Assembly: GCA_002386585.1 (NCBI GenBank)
Contig: DGIZ01000124.1
Location: 1 to 64,000, forward strand
DNA length: 64,000 nucleotides
Direction: 5' to 3'
Source: Brevundimonas sp. UBA4609
GTDB lineage: Bacteria; Pseudomonadota; Alphaproteobacteria; Caulobacterales; Caulobacteraceae
The notes beneath the pieces are model-generated. The model was given only the letters and a program-made list of their open reading frames with translations. It searched no databases and was not told the DNA's origin. The position numbers and the translations under genes are program-made. Below, one piece after another: positions 49,314-58,724 of this stretch. The stretch's first letter is position 1. The number at the start of each line of letters is the position of its first letter.

Positions 49314-50411
49314 TCAGGCGGGCAGGCTTGTCTCCTTGACGCCGGTGATCCTGAAGAAGGGGCCGATCAGCAGGAAGACCGCGCGCAACGCCACTGCGCC
49401 CGAAAGGCTGTTGTAGAGGCGGGCGAGTTTGGCCTTGGTGGGGGAAAAGCGTCTGATCTCATCTTCCGGGACGGGCGGGATGATGATCCTGGCTGCGAAG
49501 TTCGTGCAGCGTTTCAATATCCGGCGAAGCCCGATGCTGCCCATGAGACAGGTGGAGACATAGGATTTGCCGCTCCGCCAGGCGACATAGCGAGCCTGGT
49601 AGCGATGCGGCAGAAGGCCGACGCCCCACACCATCACATGGGGTTCCGGCGCCAGGCTGAAGCGGTTGGGCGTGCTCAACGCCAGGCGTCCGCCGGGCCG
49701 GGTCACGCGGTCGATCTCGCGAAGATAGGCGTCCGGGCGATCGACATGCTCGATCACGTCGAGCGAGACGACGCCGGACAGGGTTCCGTCGGCCAGGGGC
49801 AGGGCCTCTCCAAGGCCAGCGGCCAGGATCGGCCTCCCTCCGTGCGCCAGGATCAGACGCTTGGCCACAACCAGCCAGGTCATCGACACATCGACGCCGA
49901 TGCCCAGGCCTGGCCGCTTCATGTCTGCAGCGGCCGCCAGGAGCATCCCCGGGCCGCAGCCCAGATCGAGCCAGACATCCTGGGAGGTGGCCTCGGCCAG
50001 CCAGCCCGAGATATCCCCATGGAGGCGTTCGGGCGCCGCCAGGACCTGACGCGTCCTCATCCCGACCAGGTCTTCATCCCACCCGGAACGGCGAGCGTAG
50101 ACCGCGCGAACCAGGTCCTCCAGAGGAAGGTCCAGGGCTGCGATCTCGCGAGCGGTCGCCAGGTCCTCTTCGAAATCGATCCAGCTTTCCCCGGGGATGC
50201 GCAGGTCGGGGATGCCGTCGACCTGGCCATAGGAATGGCCGCACGTCCTGCAGTCGAGGGTCGCCTTGCTGCAGGCGAGCGCTCCACGGCAACGCGGGCA
50301 TCGCCAGATGGACGTCAGGCCAGCCGAGACGAGCGAGAGGATAGGGCGATCGCCCTCTGCGGACGTCGCGGATGACCGCACGTCGTTCATGGAATTCGGG
50401 GGCGAATTCAT
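49314..50411 (-). CDS. SAM-dependent methyltransferase with N-terminal zinc ribbon
   Basis: This 365-residue protein begins with a Trm112-like ribbon, CPRCRGALACSKATLDCRTC. A class-I methyltransferase domain follows with the SAM motif VWLDLGCGPGMLLAAA and SLDVIEHVDRPDAYLREI. The C-terminal 100 residues are hydrophobic near LFLLIGPFFRI. The start at 50411 has AAAGGAG eight bases upstream. The substrate is unknown; methylation of a quinone, lipid or sugar is possible. It has no clear functional link to its neighbours. Confidence 0.78.
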   Translation of the reverse strand: MNSPPNSMNDVRSSATSAEGDRPILSLVSAGLTSIWRCPRCRGALACSKATLDCRTCGHSYGQVDGIPDLRIPGESWIDFEEDLATAREIAALDLPLEDLVRAVYARRSGWDEDLVGMRTRQVLAAPERLHGDISGWLAEATSQDVWLDLGCGPGMLLAAAADMKRPGLGIGVDVSMTWLVVAKRLILAHGGRPILAAGLGEALPLADGTLSGVVSLDVIEHVDRPDAYLREIDRVTRPGGRLALSTPNRFSLAPEPHVMVWGVGLLPHRYQARYVAWRSGKSYVSTCLMGSIGLRRILKRCTNFAARIIIPPVPEDEIRRFSPTKAKLARLYNSLSGAVALRAVFLLIGPFFRITGVKETSLPA

Positions 50412-50604
50412 GGCCCGGCTCCTTTGCCGGTCGCCTTTCCGGCAGCGCGCGGCCAGTGAGGACTCGCGGCGACCTCCCTGGAAGTCGCCGCATCCCCCAC
50501 ATAAGCGCGGTGAACGCCGATTTGTTGCCGGTCAGCCGATGACGATCGGCGAGCGCTTCGTTTGACCAGCGAGGATGGTTTCGGCGGTAGGCTGCGATGA
50601 CGCC

Positions 50605-51567
50605 TCAGCGGCATTCCACGGTAAGATGCCCGAGTTCATGAACCGGCTTGAGCCGGGCGCGAACCGTGTCGCCATCAACGCCGCCCGCGACGCTGACGAT
50701 GGCGGCATGGGCCTCTGGACCGATGCGCCACACATGCAGATCGGTGATGCGGACGTCGCCCGGTCCCTCGACGCATTCCCGCACTTCGGCCTCGATGTGG
50801 CGGTCCGTCGTATCGAGCAGAACGGCCGCCGTGTCGCGCATCAGGCTCCATGACCAGCGGGCGATGACAATGGCGCCGACGATCCCCATCACGGGGTCGA
50901 GCCATACCCAGCCCAGGTAACGCCCGGCGACCAGGGCGATGATCGCCAGAACCGACGTCAGGGCGTCAGCCAGGACATGGAAATAGGCCGAGCGCAGATT
51001 GTTGTCGCGATGTCCGCTGTCATGCGGCTGACCCTCATGGGCGCCATGATGGTCGTGATCGTCATGGTGATGGTGGCCATGACCATGACCATGATGGCCA
51101 TGGTGATGACCGCCGCCCGCCAGCAGCAGGGCGCTCACCAGATTGACCCCCAGGCCGAGGATGGCGACCAGGGCGGCCTGTCCGAAGGCGACGGAGCGGG
51201 GGTCGAGCAGTCGGGCGACGGACTCGCCGGCGATGCCCAGCGCCACGATGCCGAGGACCAGCGCCGAGGCGAAACCGGCCAGATCGCCGACCTTGCCGGT
51301 CCCGAAACTGAACCGCCGGTTGGCGGAATGACGTTTGGCGTAGGCGTAGGCCGCCGCCGCCACGGCCAGGGCGCCGGCATGGGTGGCCATATGGAAGCCG
51401 TCCGCCAGCAGGGCCATCGAGCCATAGATCATGCCGGCGATGATTTCGCCGACCATCATCACTGCGGTCAGGCCGACGACCCACAGGGTTCGACGCGCGT
51501 TCTCGTCATGGGCGCGGCTCAGGAAGTGGTGGTCGTGGGTCAGGTGGTCGGTATCGAACAAGGTCAT
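50605..51567 (-). CDS. dmeF: Co/Ni/Fe cation diffusion facilitator (DmeF)
   Basis: This 320-residue CDF exporter has six helices. The metal sites are in ALLADGFHMATHAGAL (helix 2) and YFHVLADALTSVL (helix 5), the H-x3-D pattern. A long His-rich loop (GHHHGHHGHGHGHHHHDDHD) lies between helices 4 and 5. The C-terminal domain has ITDLHVWRIGPEAHAAIVSV. It follows dmeR by 9 bp, and the DmeR-DmeF pairing supports Co/Ni export. Confidence 0.92.
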   Translation of the reverse strand: MTLFDTDHLTHDHHFLSRAHDENARRTLWVVGLTAVMMVGEIIAGMIYGSMALLADGFHMATHAGALAVAAAAYAYAKRHSANRRFSFGTGKVGDLAGFASALVLGIVALGIAGESVARLLDPRSVAFGQAALVAILGLGVNLVSALLLAGGGHHHGHHGHGHGHHHHDDHDHHGAHEGQPHDSGHRDNNLRSAYFHVLADALTSVLAIIALVAGRYLGWVWLDPVMGIVGAIVIARWSWSLMRDTAAVLLDTTDRHIEAEVRECVEGPGDVRITDLHVWRIGPEAHAAIVSVAGGVDGDTVRARLKPVHELGHLTVECR

Positions 51568-51576
51568 GGGCGTGGA

Positions 51577-51852
51577 CTACCTGGAATAGCGGCGGATGAT
51601 GGCGATCAGTTCTTCAGCGCCGTTCTGACGATCGGCGTCGCTCAGTTCGGGGTGGGCGACGTGATGGCGCAGGTGGTCCTCGATCAGCTCTTCCAGCAGC
51701 CCGCCCATGGCGCCGCGCGCCGCGGCGACCTGTTGAAGGACTTGCGAACAGTCGGTGTCGCTTTCGATGGCCCGTTCGATCGCGCCCAGTTGACCGGCGA
51801 TCCGCCGCACGCGGGCGACGAGCTTCTTCTTGTTGGTTGATGTGTGTGCCAT
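51577..51852 (-). CDS. dmeR: RcnR/DmeR-type metal-sensing repressor
   Basis: This 91-residue all-helical repressor of the CsoR/RcnR/FrmR family has the HCHH metal fingerprint: His3, Cys35, His60 and His64 (MAH, DTDC, EDHLRHH), which senses Ni or Co. It is first in the dmeRF operon and the probable owner of the operator just upstream. Confidence 0.9.
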   Translation of the reverse strand: MAHTSTNKKKLVARVRRIAGQLGAIERAIESDTDCSQVLQQVAAARGAMGGLLEELIEDHLRHHVAHPELSDADRQNGAEELIAIIRRYSR

Positions 51853-51855
51853 AGC

Positions 51856-51873
51856 ATACCCCTGTATAGTATC
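51856..51873. promoter_or_regulatory. Putative DmeR/RcnR operator
   Basis: ATAC-CCCT-GTAT followed by AGTAT lies 4 bp before dmeR. It has the C-tract flanked by AT-rich inverted ends typical of RcnR/DmeR sites. Confidence 0.55.
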
Positions 51874-52030
51874 TTGAGGGGCCTTGCCTAGCGCTGGAGT
51901 GCGCGTCCGAAAGAATGTCGGCGGGCCTCCTGGCTCCCATCAAGGGGGAGGTGCGGTCGCGCTGCGGTCTTCTCAAAATCGGCGAATATCGGCGCATTCT
52001 GAAGGGCGGAGCACCGGACTCGGGACTGTT

Positions 52031-52840
52031 CTAGTGCGACAGCAGCCAGGACAGGTCGGCGTCGTTTTGAAGGCCGCTGGTCATTCCGCCCCATAGGCGT
52101 TGCGCCAACGGCCCGCGGCCAAAGGCCCCCGTGACGATCAGGTCGGCGCCAAGACGGCGGGCTTCAGCGAGAAGGTCTGCGGCGACCGCTGTTCCCGCTG
52201 TCGCCGGGATGTGGCTGACCGCGGCCGTCACAGCATGCCGCTCGAGATGCCGGGCGACGTCTGCAAGTCGACCCTGTTCGACCTCGTCGCCGACCCCGAC
52301 CACGGTCACGGCCTGGGCGCGCTGAAGCAAAGGCAGGGCGTCATGCAGGGCGCGTCTGGCCTGGGGGGCGTCTTTCCAGCCGATGACCGCATTAGTGAAG
52401 TCGCGGCCTGCGTTTTTCTGTCCGAGACGCAGGACGGGGCCGCCGCCGTGAATGGCGAGTTCGCCGGCGTGAGGAAACACGCAGTCGATCGGCGGGGACG
52501 ACGAGGTGACGAGCAGGTCTGCGGCGAGAAGGTGATGGCGCAGCAGGGGGGCGGGTTCCGCCATGCCGGAAAGCCATGCGGGGGCTTTCGAGCCGGAGCC
52601 AAACACCTGCACAAAGGCCTCGTGGGCGCCCGCGAGGGCGGCGTCCATTCTTCGCGTGTCTTCCCGGACTGACAGGGGCGAGCTCGCCACGGCCGTCCGG
52701 AGCGCTGACGTCCGGGGCCAGGCGAAACACAAGGCCGTCAGCCGGGCGTCGAATTTCGCGGCCAGATCGCGCGCCTGTTCCAGCGTCTGGACGAGATCGT
52801 CCCTCGGCGTCGCATCGACGATGATGTCACGGTAGGTCAT
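52031..52840 (-). CDS. Universal stress protein (two UspA-like halves)
   Basis: This 269-residue cytoplasmic protein begins YRDIIVDATPRDDLVQTLEQA, and its second half is a recognisable UspA domain with LIVTGAFGRGPLAQRLWGGMT, the ATP-binding G-x2-G-x9-G region. The first half is a degenerate copy. It is probably an independent gene, next to cueR. Confidence 0.82.
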   Translation of the reverse strand: MTYRDIIVDATPRDDLVQTLEQARDLAAKFDARLTALCFAWPRTSALRTAVASSPLSVREDTRRMDAALAGAHEAFVQVFGSGSKAPAWLSGMAEPAPLLRHHLLAADLLVTSSSPPIDCVFPHAGELAIHGGGPVLRLGQKNAGRDFTNAVIGWKDAPQARRALHDALPLLQRAQAVTVVGVGDEVEQGRLADVARHLERHAVTAAVSHIPATAGTAVAADLLAEARRLGADLIVTGAFGRGPLAQRLWGGMTSGLQNDADLSWLLSH

Positions 52841-52884
52841 GGCCGTTCTCCGTGCGGCGCCCCTATGTCAGGCGTCTCGGGTCG

Positions 52885-53283
52885 TCAGTTTTCACGCGCC
52901 GCAGCCAGGTCCGCGAGGATTGGGCAATCGGGCCGATCGTCGCCTGCGCAACAACGCGCCAGGGTCTCCAGGGTGTCGGCCATGGCCTGCATTTCGGCGA
53001 TGCGGGCATGAAGGTCGGCGAGGCGCTGCTCGGCGACGGCCCTGACTTCCCGGCTGGGCCGCGTCCGGTCGCGCCACAGGGAGAGCAGGATGACGATGTC
53101 TTCGATTGAAAAGCCGAGCGTGCGGGCGCGGCGGATGAACCGGAGCTCGTTGATGTCGCGATCGCCGAAGGCGCGATAGTTGCCTCCGGTGCGCTCCGCC
53201 GGCCGGATCAGCCCTGTGGATTCGTAGTAGCGGATCATCTTGGCGGGCACGCCCGTGGCGCGAGAGGCTTGGCCGATATTCAC
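52885..53283 (-). CDS. cueR: CueR copper-responsive MerR-family activator
   Basis: This 132-residue regulator has the helix-turn-helix MNIGQASRATGVPAKMIRYYE. Its C-terminal metal loop CCAGDDRPDCPILADL is the Cu(I)/Ag(I)/Au(I) signature of CueR. It is divergent from the copper ATPase gene 383 bp away. I could not find a convincing CueR dyad with a 19-bp spacer in between. Confidence 0.92.
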   Translation of the reverse strand: MNIGQASRATGVPAKMIRYYESTGLIRPAERTGGNYRAFGDRDINELRFIRRARTLGFSIEDIVILLSLWRDRTRPSREVRAVAEQRLADLHARIAEMQAMADTLETLARCCAGDDRPDCPILADLAAAREN

Positions 53284-53666
53284 GCTGAAACTCCTGTAGC
53301 ACGGGATTTCATGGTCAGAAGACCCGTTCTGGTTTCGGGTTCGGGAAGGCCTCCTGTCATCACACTCATGACCCGGGCGCTCATGACCTGGTGGTCACGC
53401 GATCACCCGGGACTTCATTTTCAAGCCTGCTGCACGGCGGCGCACGCTGTCTGAATCCTGGCAGGACTGTCGATACAGTAGCGATCATCCGCCACCATCC
53501 ATGTTGCGGCGCTCATCCGGTCTTCGGCGGCGTTCCGATAGGTTCAGAAGCCAAGGCTTGTTTCCGACGTCATCATCGGTCTTGATAGACCATCCAGCAT
53601 ACGCTTCCGGCGCGTCTTGAACCATTCAGGACTCTCGGCCGGTCGGGCGCTGACAGGAGTGACGCC
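53284..53666. other. cueR-copA intergenic region
   Basis: This 383-bp stretch has no gene. It contains a small inverted repeat TGACC-TGGT-GGTCA (53384-53397) and ACAGGAG as the copA ribosome site. Neither a clear CueR operator nor the ECF-type motif of the neighbouring copper genes was found. Confidence 0.5.
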
Positions 53667-56012
53667 ATGCCGACGGCCCACGACCCTCACCAGAGCCATG
53701 CCCACGAAGGCTCTCCGCGCGAAGGCGAAAAGGCGATTGATCCGGTCTGCGGCATGGCCGTGGATCGAGCTTCCGCTCAGCATCGCGCAGAACACGAAGG
53801 ACACGACTACGTCTTCTGTTCGGCGGGTTGTCGGACGAAATTCGTCGCGGACCCGGGTCAATACCTCGGCGAAACGCCCCAGGCGAAGCCTGCGCCACCC
53901 GGGACGATCTACACCTGCCCCATGCATCCCGAGGTGCGCCAGGTCGGACCGGGCGCCTGTCCGATCTGCGGCATGGCGCTGGAGCCCGAGACGGTCACCG
54001 CCGAGGCCGGGCCCAATCACGAACTGAAGGACTTCACGCCCAGGCTCTGGGTCGGCGCCGTCCTGACCCTGCCGGTCGTCGCGCTGGAGATGGGCGGTCA
54101 TCTGACCGGGCTCGCGGACCGGGTGTCGGGTCAGACGTCGAACTGGATCCAGTTCGTGTTGGCGACGCCGGTGGTCTTGTGGGCCGGCTGGCCATTCTTC
54201 GAGCGGGGATGGAAGTCTATCCTGAACCGGCGTCTCAACATGTTCACCCTGATCGCCATCGGCGTCGGCGCGGCCTGGATCTACAGCGTCGCCGCCGTGC
54301 TGGCGCCGGGGCTGTTTCCCTCGGCCATGCTGCGCATGGACGGCAGCGCGCCCGTCTATTTCGAAGCCGCGGCGGTGATCACGGTGCTCGTCCTTGTAGG
54401 GCAGGTCCTGGAGTTGCGCGCGCGTGAACAGACCTCGGGTGCGATCCGAGCCCTGCTCGATCTGACGCCGAAGACAGCCCGTCGTGTTCGCGACGACGGC
54501 GCCGATGAGGATGTGACGCTTGACCTCGTGGCGGTGGGGGATCGGCTGCGCGTTCGGCCGGGCGAAAAAATCCCGGTCGACGGCGAGATCCTCGAAGGGC
54601 GCGTGGCCATCGACGAATCCCTCGTGACCGGGGAATCCATGCCGGTCACCAAGGAGGCCGGGGCCAGGGTCATCGCCGGCTCGCTGAACAAGACAGGCTC
54701 CTTCGTGATGAGGGCGGACAAGGTCGGCGCCGACACCCTTCTGGCCCAGATCGTCCAGATGGTGGCCCAGGCCCAGCGCAGCCGCGCGCCCATCCAGCGC
54801 CTGGCCGATCTGGTGTCCGGCTGGTTCGTGCCGGCCGTTATCGCCATCTCCGTGGTCGCCGCCGTCGTCTGGGGTCTGGTCGGTCCGGATCCGCGCCTGT
54901 CCTACGCCCTGGTCGCGGCGGTGTCGGTTCTGATCATCGCCTGCCCCTGCGCGCTCGGCCTCGCCACGCCGATCTCGATCATGGTGGGGGTGGGGCGGGG
55001 GGCGCGCGCCGGCGTCCTCATCAAGAACGCCGAGGCGCTGGAGCGGTTCGAGAAGGTGGACACCCTGGTGCTCGACAAGACCGGCACCCTGACCGAGGGA
55101 CGACCGTCCGTCACCGTGATCAAGCCGGGGAAAGGCTTTGACGAGGTCGAGCTTCTTCGCCTGGCCGCCAGCCTGGAGCGGGGCAGCGAACACCCCCTGG
55201 CCGACGCCATCGTGCGCGCGGCGGCTGACCGCGACCTGACCCTCTCCGAAGCCGCTGAGTTCGATAGTCCGGTGGGACGCGGCGTCACCGGCCTGATCGA
55301 CGGCCGCCGACTGTTCCTGGGCAATGCGCGCTACCTCAAGGAGGTCAGCATCGACGTTGCAGCCCTTGAGGCCGAGGCCGAAGCCCTGAGAGAGGACGGC
55401 GCCACGGCCATCTTCGTCGCCGTCGACGGCGTCGTCGCCGGCGTTCTCGGCATCGCCGATCCCGTGAAGGCCACGACCGCGGACGCCATTCGCGACCTCA
55501 AGGCCGCAGGCCTTCGGTTGGTGATGATGACCGGCGACAATCGCACCACCGCCGAGGCGGTCGCCCGCAGATTGGGTATCGATGACGTCCGGGCCGAGGT
55601 GCTGCCCCAGGACAAGGCCTCGGTCGTGGAGCAGTTGCGCGCCGAAGGGCGCGTCGTCGCCATGGCCGGCGACGGCGTCAACGACGCCCCGGCCCTGGCC
55701 GCCGCCGACGTCGGCGTCGCCATGGGAGCCGGTTCAGACGTGGCGATCGAGAGCGCCGGCGTGACCCTGCTGGGGGGCGATCTTCAGGGCATCGTCCGGG
55801 CGCGACATCTGTCCAGGGCGGTCATGGGCAATATCCGCCAGAACCTGCTGTTCGCCTTCGGCTACAACACCCTGGGAATCCCTGTGGCGGCTGGCGTTCT
55901 CTATCCGGTCTTCGGCCTGATGCTGTCGCCGGCGCTGGCGGCTCTGGCCATGGCGCTGTCCTCGGTCAGCGTCATCGCCAATGCGCTGCGTCTCAGGGCG
56001 GTCAGGCTCTAG
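53667..56012 (+). CDS. copA: Cu(I)-exporting P1B-1-type ATPase with YHS and metal-binding N-terminus
   Basis: This 781-residue ATPase has an unusual N-terminus in place of HMA domains. A YHS domain ([10 protein letters not shown], residues 24-33, with FCSAGC) is followed by a heavy-metal-binding domain ([18 protein letters not shown]). Then come the actuator TGES, the metal site [23 protein letters not shown] and GDGVNDAP. The late helices carry FGYNTLGIP and [11 protein letters not shown], the N/Y and M/S residues of Cu(I) pumps. It exports cytoplasmic Cu(I). Confidence 0.94.
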   Translation: MPTAHDPHQSHAHEGSPREGEKAIDPVCGMAVDRASAQHRAEHEGHDYVFCSAGCRTKFVADPGQYLGETPQAKPAPPGTIYTCPMHPEVRQVGPGACPICGMALEPETVTAEAGPNHELKDFTPRLWVGAVLTLPVVALEMGGHLTGLADRVSGQTSNWIQFVLATPVVLWAGWPFFERGWKSILNRRLNMFTLIAIGVGAAWIYSVAAVLAPGLFPSAMLRMDGSAPVYFEAAAVITVLVLVGQVLELRAREQTSGAIRALLDLTPKTARRVRDDGADEDVTLDLVAVGDRLRVRPGEKIPVDGEILEGRVAIDESLVTGESMPVTKEAGARVIAGSLNKTGSFVMRADKVGADTLLAQIVQMVAQAQRSRAPIQRLADLVSGWFVPAVIAISVVAAVVWGLVGPDPRLSYALVAAVSVLIIACPCALGLATPISIMVGVGRGARAGVLIKNAEALERFEKVDTLVLDKTGTLTEGRPSVTVIKPGKGFDEVELLRLAASLERGSEHPLADAIVRAAADRDLTLSEAAEFDSPVGRGVTGLIDGRRLFLGNARYLKEVSIDVAALEAEAEALREDGATAIFVAVDGVVAGVLGIADPVKATTADAIRDLKAAGLRLVMMTGDNRTTAEAVARRLGIDDVRAEVLPQDKASVVEQLRAEGRVVAMAGDGVNDAPALAAADVGVAMGAGSDVAIESAGVTLLGGDLQGIVRARHLSRAVMGNIRQNLLFAFGYNTLGIPVAAGVLYPVFGLMLSPALAALAMALSSVSVIANALRLRAVRL

Positions 56013-56043
56013 GCCTTCCAGTCGGCGAAGGGCTCGCCGGTCT

Positions 56044-56071
56044 TGAGGGGAAGGCCGCAGGCTTGCGTATC
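56044..56071 (+). promoter_or_regulatory. ECF-type promoter of copCD
   Basis: TGAGGGG (56044-56050), 15 bp, then CGTATC (56066-56071). It matches the motif before cnrYXH, the multicopper oxidase and the acyltransferase operon, with a spacer one base shorter. The -35 lies within an inverted repeat (GGCCTTCC 56012 / GGAAGGCC 56056) that may also serve as the copA terminator. Confidence 0.55.
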
Positions 56072-56105
56072 TATGAGAGAGGGGCGTTTCCTCAAGGAGA
56101 AACAC

Positions 56106-56468
56106 GTGAACCGTTTCAAGATCGCAACCCTGGCCGGCGCGGCCGCCGCGCTTTCCCTGTTCGCGGGGCAGGCCGACGCCCACGCTCGCCTCGTCAGCGC
56201 CACGCCGGCGACCGGCGCCACGGTGGCGGCCCCGCGCACCATCAGCCTCACCTTCAGCGAGCGCATGGCTCCGGCCTTCTCGGGATTTGACCTTGCCAAC
56301 GCCCAGGGAACCGTCATTCCGGTTCAGGCCCGGGTCTCCAAGGACGGCAAGACCCTAAGCGGGTCTCCGCGCTCCGCCCTGGCCGCCGGCGCCTATACGG
56401 TCAACTGGCGCGTAGCCTCGCCCGACGGGCACCGCATGACGGGCTCCACCACCTTCATCGTGCGCTAA
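56106..56468 (+). CDS. copC: CopC periplasmic copper-binding protein
   Basis: This protein of about 121 residues has a signal peptide to QADA. The mature protein begins HARLVSATPATG, whose N-terminal His binds Cu(II) in CopC. The beta-barrel segments ISLTFSERM and NWRVASPDGHRMTGS carry further His and Met residues. The start is GTG 56106 with AAGGAG upstream. It precedes copD by 3 bp. Confidence 0.92.
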   Translation: MNRFKIATLAGAAAALSLFAGQADAHARLVSATPATGATVAAPRTISLTFSERMAPAFSGFDLANAQGTVIPVQARVSKDGKTLSGSPRSALAAGAYTVNWRVASPDGHRMTGSTTFIVR

Positions 56469-56471
56469 GCC

Positions 56472-57398
56472 ATGCTGGAGGTCTCGGTCGTCCTTTTGAG
56501 GCTGGCGCAGTATCTGGGCGCCATGCTCCTGCTGGGCGTGCCCCTGTTCTTCGCCTTCAGGATGCCCACGTCGGACGCGGCCGTCGAAAGATGGCCGCGA
56601 AAGACGCTGCTGATTGCGGCGTTCGCGACCGCGATCGCCTCGCTCGCGGCTCTGGTCCTGCAAACCGCCGTCATGGCGGGATCGATGGCGGAAGCGCTGA
56701 AACCGGCGTCTCTTGCCTATATGGCCTTCGACATGGAGATCGGCCGCGCCTTTCTGGCGAGGGCGGTGGTCGCCGCCCTGGCTGGTGTCCTGCTTCTTGT
56801 GCTCCGGCCCAGCCGGGCGAGCTGGATCGGCCTCACGGTTCTGGGTTTGGCGGTTTGCGCCAGTCTGGCCTGGACCGGCCACGGCGCCGCCTCCGAGGGG
56901 GCCGTGGGCATCGTCCATCTCGCGGCGGATGTCATCCACGCGGCCGCTGCGGCGATGTGGCTGGGCGCACTCGCTGCGCTGGGCCTGTTCCTGACCATTC
57001 CTCATGGAGATCCGGAGCGGGACCGGCTGACCCATGACGCTCTGCACGGTTTCGCCGGCATGGGCACGCTCGCGGTCGGTCTTCTGGTCGCGACGGGTCT
57101 GGTGAACACCTGGTTCCTGGTCGGTCCCGATCGGTTGGGGGCGCTTCTGACGACGCCCTACGGCCTTCTGCTGACGGCGAAACTGGCGGTTTTCCTCGGC
57201 ATGTTGGCCCTGGCCGCGTCCAATCGTTTCGTCCTGACGCCCTGCCTTCATCGCGCCCTGGAGGATGAGAGCCAGAAGCCGTCGGCGATCAGCGCCCTAC
57301 AACGCAGCCTGGTGCTGGAGACGCTCCTGGCGGTCATCCTTCTGGGGCTCGTCGCTGTGATGGGAACGCTCGCGCCGCCCGCCGCCATGATGATGTGA
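56472..57398 (+). CDS. copD: CopD inner-membrane copper transport protein
   Basis: This 308-residue membrane protein has about eight hydrophobic helices. The family features are TGHGAA, the HLAADVIHAAAAAMWLGAL stretch and FAGMGTLAVGLLVATGLVN. It takes copper from CopC into the cytoplasm. The C-terminus ends in three methionines. A bidirectional terminator follows. Confidence 0.9.
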   Translation: MLEVSVVLLRLAQYLGAMLLLGVPLFFAFRMPTSDAAVERWPRKTLLIAAFATAIASLAALVLQTAVMAGSMAEALKPASLAYMAFDMEIGRAFLARAVVAALAGVLLLVLRPSRASWIGLTVLGLAVCASLAWTGHGAASEGAVGIVHLAADVIHAAAAAMWLGALAALGLFLTIPHGDPERDRLTHDALHGFAGMGTLAVGLLVATGLVNTWFLVGPDRLGALLTTPYGLLLTAKLAVFLGMLALAASNRFVLTPCLHRALEDESQKPSAISALQRSLVLETLLAVILLGLVAVMGTLAPPAAMMM

Positions 57399-57447
57399 CC
57401 ACTGAGCCCACGACGCGGCCCGTCGCCCTCGAAGCCTTGGAGCGATG

Positions 57448-57486
57448 ACGTCCTCCCCTTGCGCCGTCAGCGCGGGGGGAGGACGT
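57448..57486. terminator. Bidirectional terminator between copD and the Rieske gene
   Basis: A perfect 11-bp stem ACGTCCTCCCC / GGGGAGGACGT with a 17-nt loop lies between the convergent genes. Confidence 0.65.
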
Positions 57487-57489
57487 TCG

Positions 57490-58035
57490 CTAGCCGAGCT
57501 TGACCCGTGTCTCGTTCAGGAAGGCGTAGTCCAGCAGGAAAAGGTTCTTGGGCGCCGGCCCCTTCCGGATGCGGCCGGCGGTGTCGTAGTGGGAGCCGTG
57601 GCACGGGCAGAACCAGCCGCCGTAGTCGCCCGTCCCGAAGGTCGGAATACACCCCAGATGGGTGCAGACGCCGATCAGGATCAGCCATTCGGGTTTGCCG
57701 GGCTTGTGACGACTGGCGTCCGTCGCAGGGTCACGTAGCGCCGCATTGTCGTCCGCGACCGCTTCGGCGATTTCCTTGGGCGTTCGGTGGCGGATGAAGA
57801 CCGGCTTTCCGCGCCATTTGACCACGATCTGCTGGCCGAGCTGGACCTTGCCGTAATCGACCTCGACCGAGGAGAGGGCCAGGGTGTCGGCGGCAGGGTT
57901 CATGGAGTTGATCAGCGGCCAGAGCGCCATGCCGACGGCGCCGACCGCCAGAGCCCCGGCGGCCACATGGATGAAGTCCCGCCGATCCGTGAGGTCCGGG
58001 GATGAGAGAGCGGCCTTGTTGTCCGGATGCGGCAT
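57490..58035 (-). CDS. petA: Rieske iron-sulfur subunit of cytochrome bc1 (solitary copy)
   Basis: This 181-residue protein has an N-terminal twin-arginine-type anchor ([19 protein letters not shown]). The [2Fe-2S] boxes CTHLGC and CPCHGSHYD are both complete, with the usual insertion between anchor and cluster. It is normally encoded with cytochrome b and c1, which are absent here. In a copper cluster it may be a spare subunit that replaces a copper-damaged one. Confidence 0.9.
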   Translation of the reverse strand: MPHPDNKAALSSPDLTDRRDFIHVAAGALAVGAVGMALWPLINSMNPAADTLALSSVEVDYGKVQLGQQIVVKWRGKPVFIRHRTPKEIAEAVADDNAALRDPATDASRHKPGKPEWLILIGVCTHLGCIPTFGTGDYGGWFCPCHGSHYDTAGRIRKGPAPKNLFLLDYAFLNETRVKLG

Positions 58036-58244
58036 TCAAGTTCCTCTCGAGATGAGGTCCTGGGTTCCGAGACGGGCGTGGCGAGGGGCGCAATCCTTGC
58101 CTTCCGGCTGCCGCGGAACTGATCCTGCGGGATCAACCTCGCTGCGGAAGGGCCGGTTCCCGACCTCCACCGCACGGGAGAGGTCGGGAAAAGGGACCGC
58201 CTGAGCCGCGAAAGGGCGCGGCCCACGCGCGGCCCATGCGCGTG
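58036..58244. other. Intergenic stretch between the NTF2-like and Rieske genes
   Basis: No gene is recognised here. The leftward Rieske gene must have its promoter in this stretch, but no motif stands out and the ECF-type motif is absent. Confidence 0.45.
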
Positions 58245-58724
58245 TCAGGAGGCCGGTCGCGGCGCCCGGGTGGAGGAATGATAGCTGACGATGCGCCATT
58301 CGCCGTCGCGCTGCCTGAGGACGCTCGTGGCGACGCCGCGACGTTCGGCCGGGGCGCGGCCGGCCGTCTTGAAGGCGATTTGGAACCGATAGGTCTCCGT
58401 GGCGTAGGCGACGTCGCCGACGACGGTCGCCTTCGTCACATGATCCTGGAAGGCGAAGCTGGAGAATTCCGCGAATTCAGGGGCGAGGTGGTGGGACAGG
58501 TATTCGGAGATGGAGCCCTCCGCGCCGCCCTGTTCGAAGACCTGGGCGTCGGGCCAGAAGAAGGTTTCGGCGCGGGAGGCGCTGAGCGCCTCGAGCGCGC
58601 CGCGGTAGCCGTCGAGGACGGCGACCACCTGGGTCTCTGCGGTGGTTTGCGCCAGCGCGGGCGCCGCAATCATGGCGGGAGCGGCGAGGGCGGCTATTGC
58701 GATGATCATGGAACGATAGGTCAA
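58245..58724 (-). CDS. Exported NTF2/SnoaL-like protein
   Basis: The product has 159 residues from TTG 58724 (154 from ATG 58709), with a signal peptide to PALAQ. The fold is NTF2/DUF4440-like: VVAVLDGYRGALEALSASRAETFFWPDA, then GGAEGSISEYLSHHLAPEF, ending WRIVSYHSS. The TTG overlaps the acyltransferase stop (TTGA) and has GGAGA upstream, which favours it. The function is unknown. It is last in an operon behind an ECF-type promoter. Confidence 0.72.
   Translation of the reverse strand: MTYRSMIIAIAALAAPAMIAAPALAQTTAETQVVAVLDGYRGALEALSASRAETFFWPDAQVFEQGGAEGSISEYLSHHLAPEFAEFSSFAFQDHVTKATVVGDVAYATETYRFQIAFKTAGRAPAERRGVATSVLRQRDGEWRIVSYHSSTRAPRPAS

Noticed and set aside
53384-53397. Inverted repeat TGACC-TGGT-GGTCA as a CueR operator for copA.
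   Set aside because: CueR sites need a dyad between -35 and -10 elements 19-20 bp apart. No such elements flank this repeat, and it is about 270 bp from the copA start.
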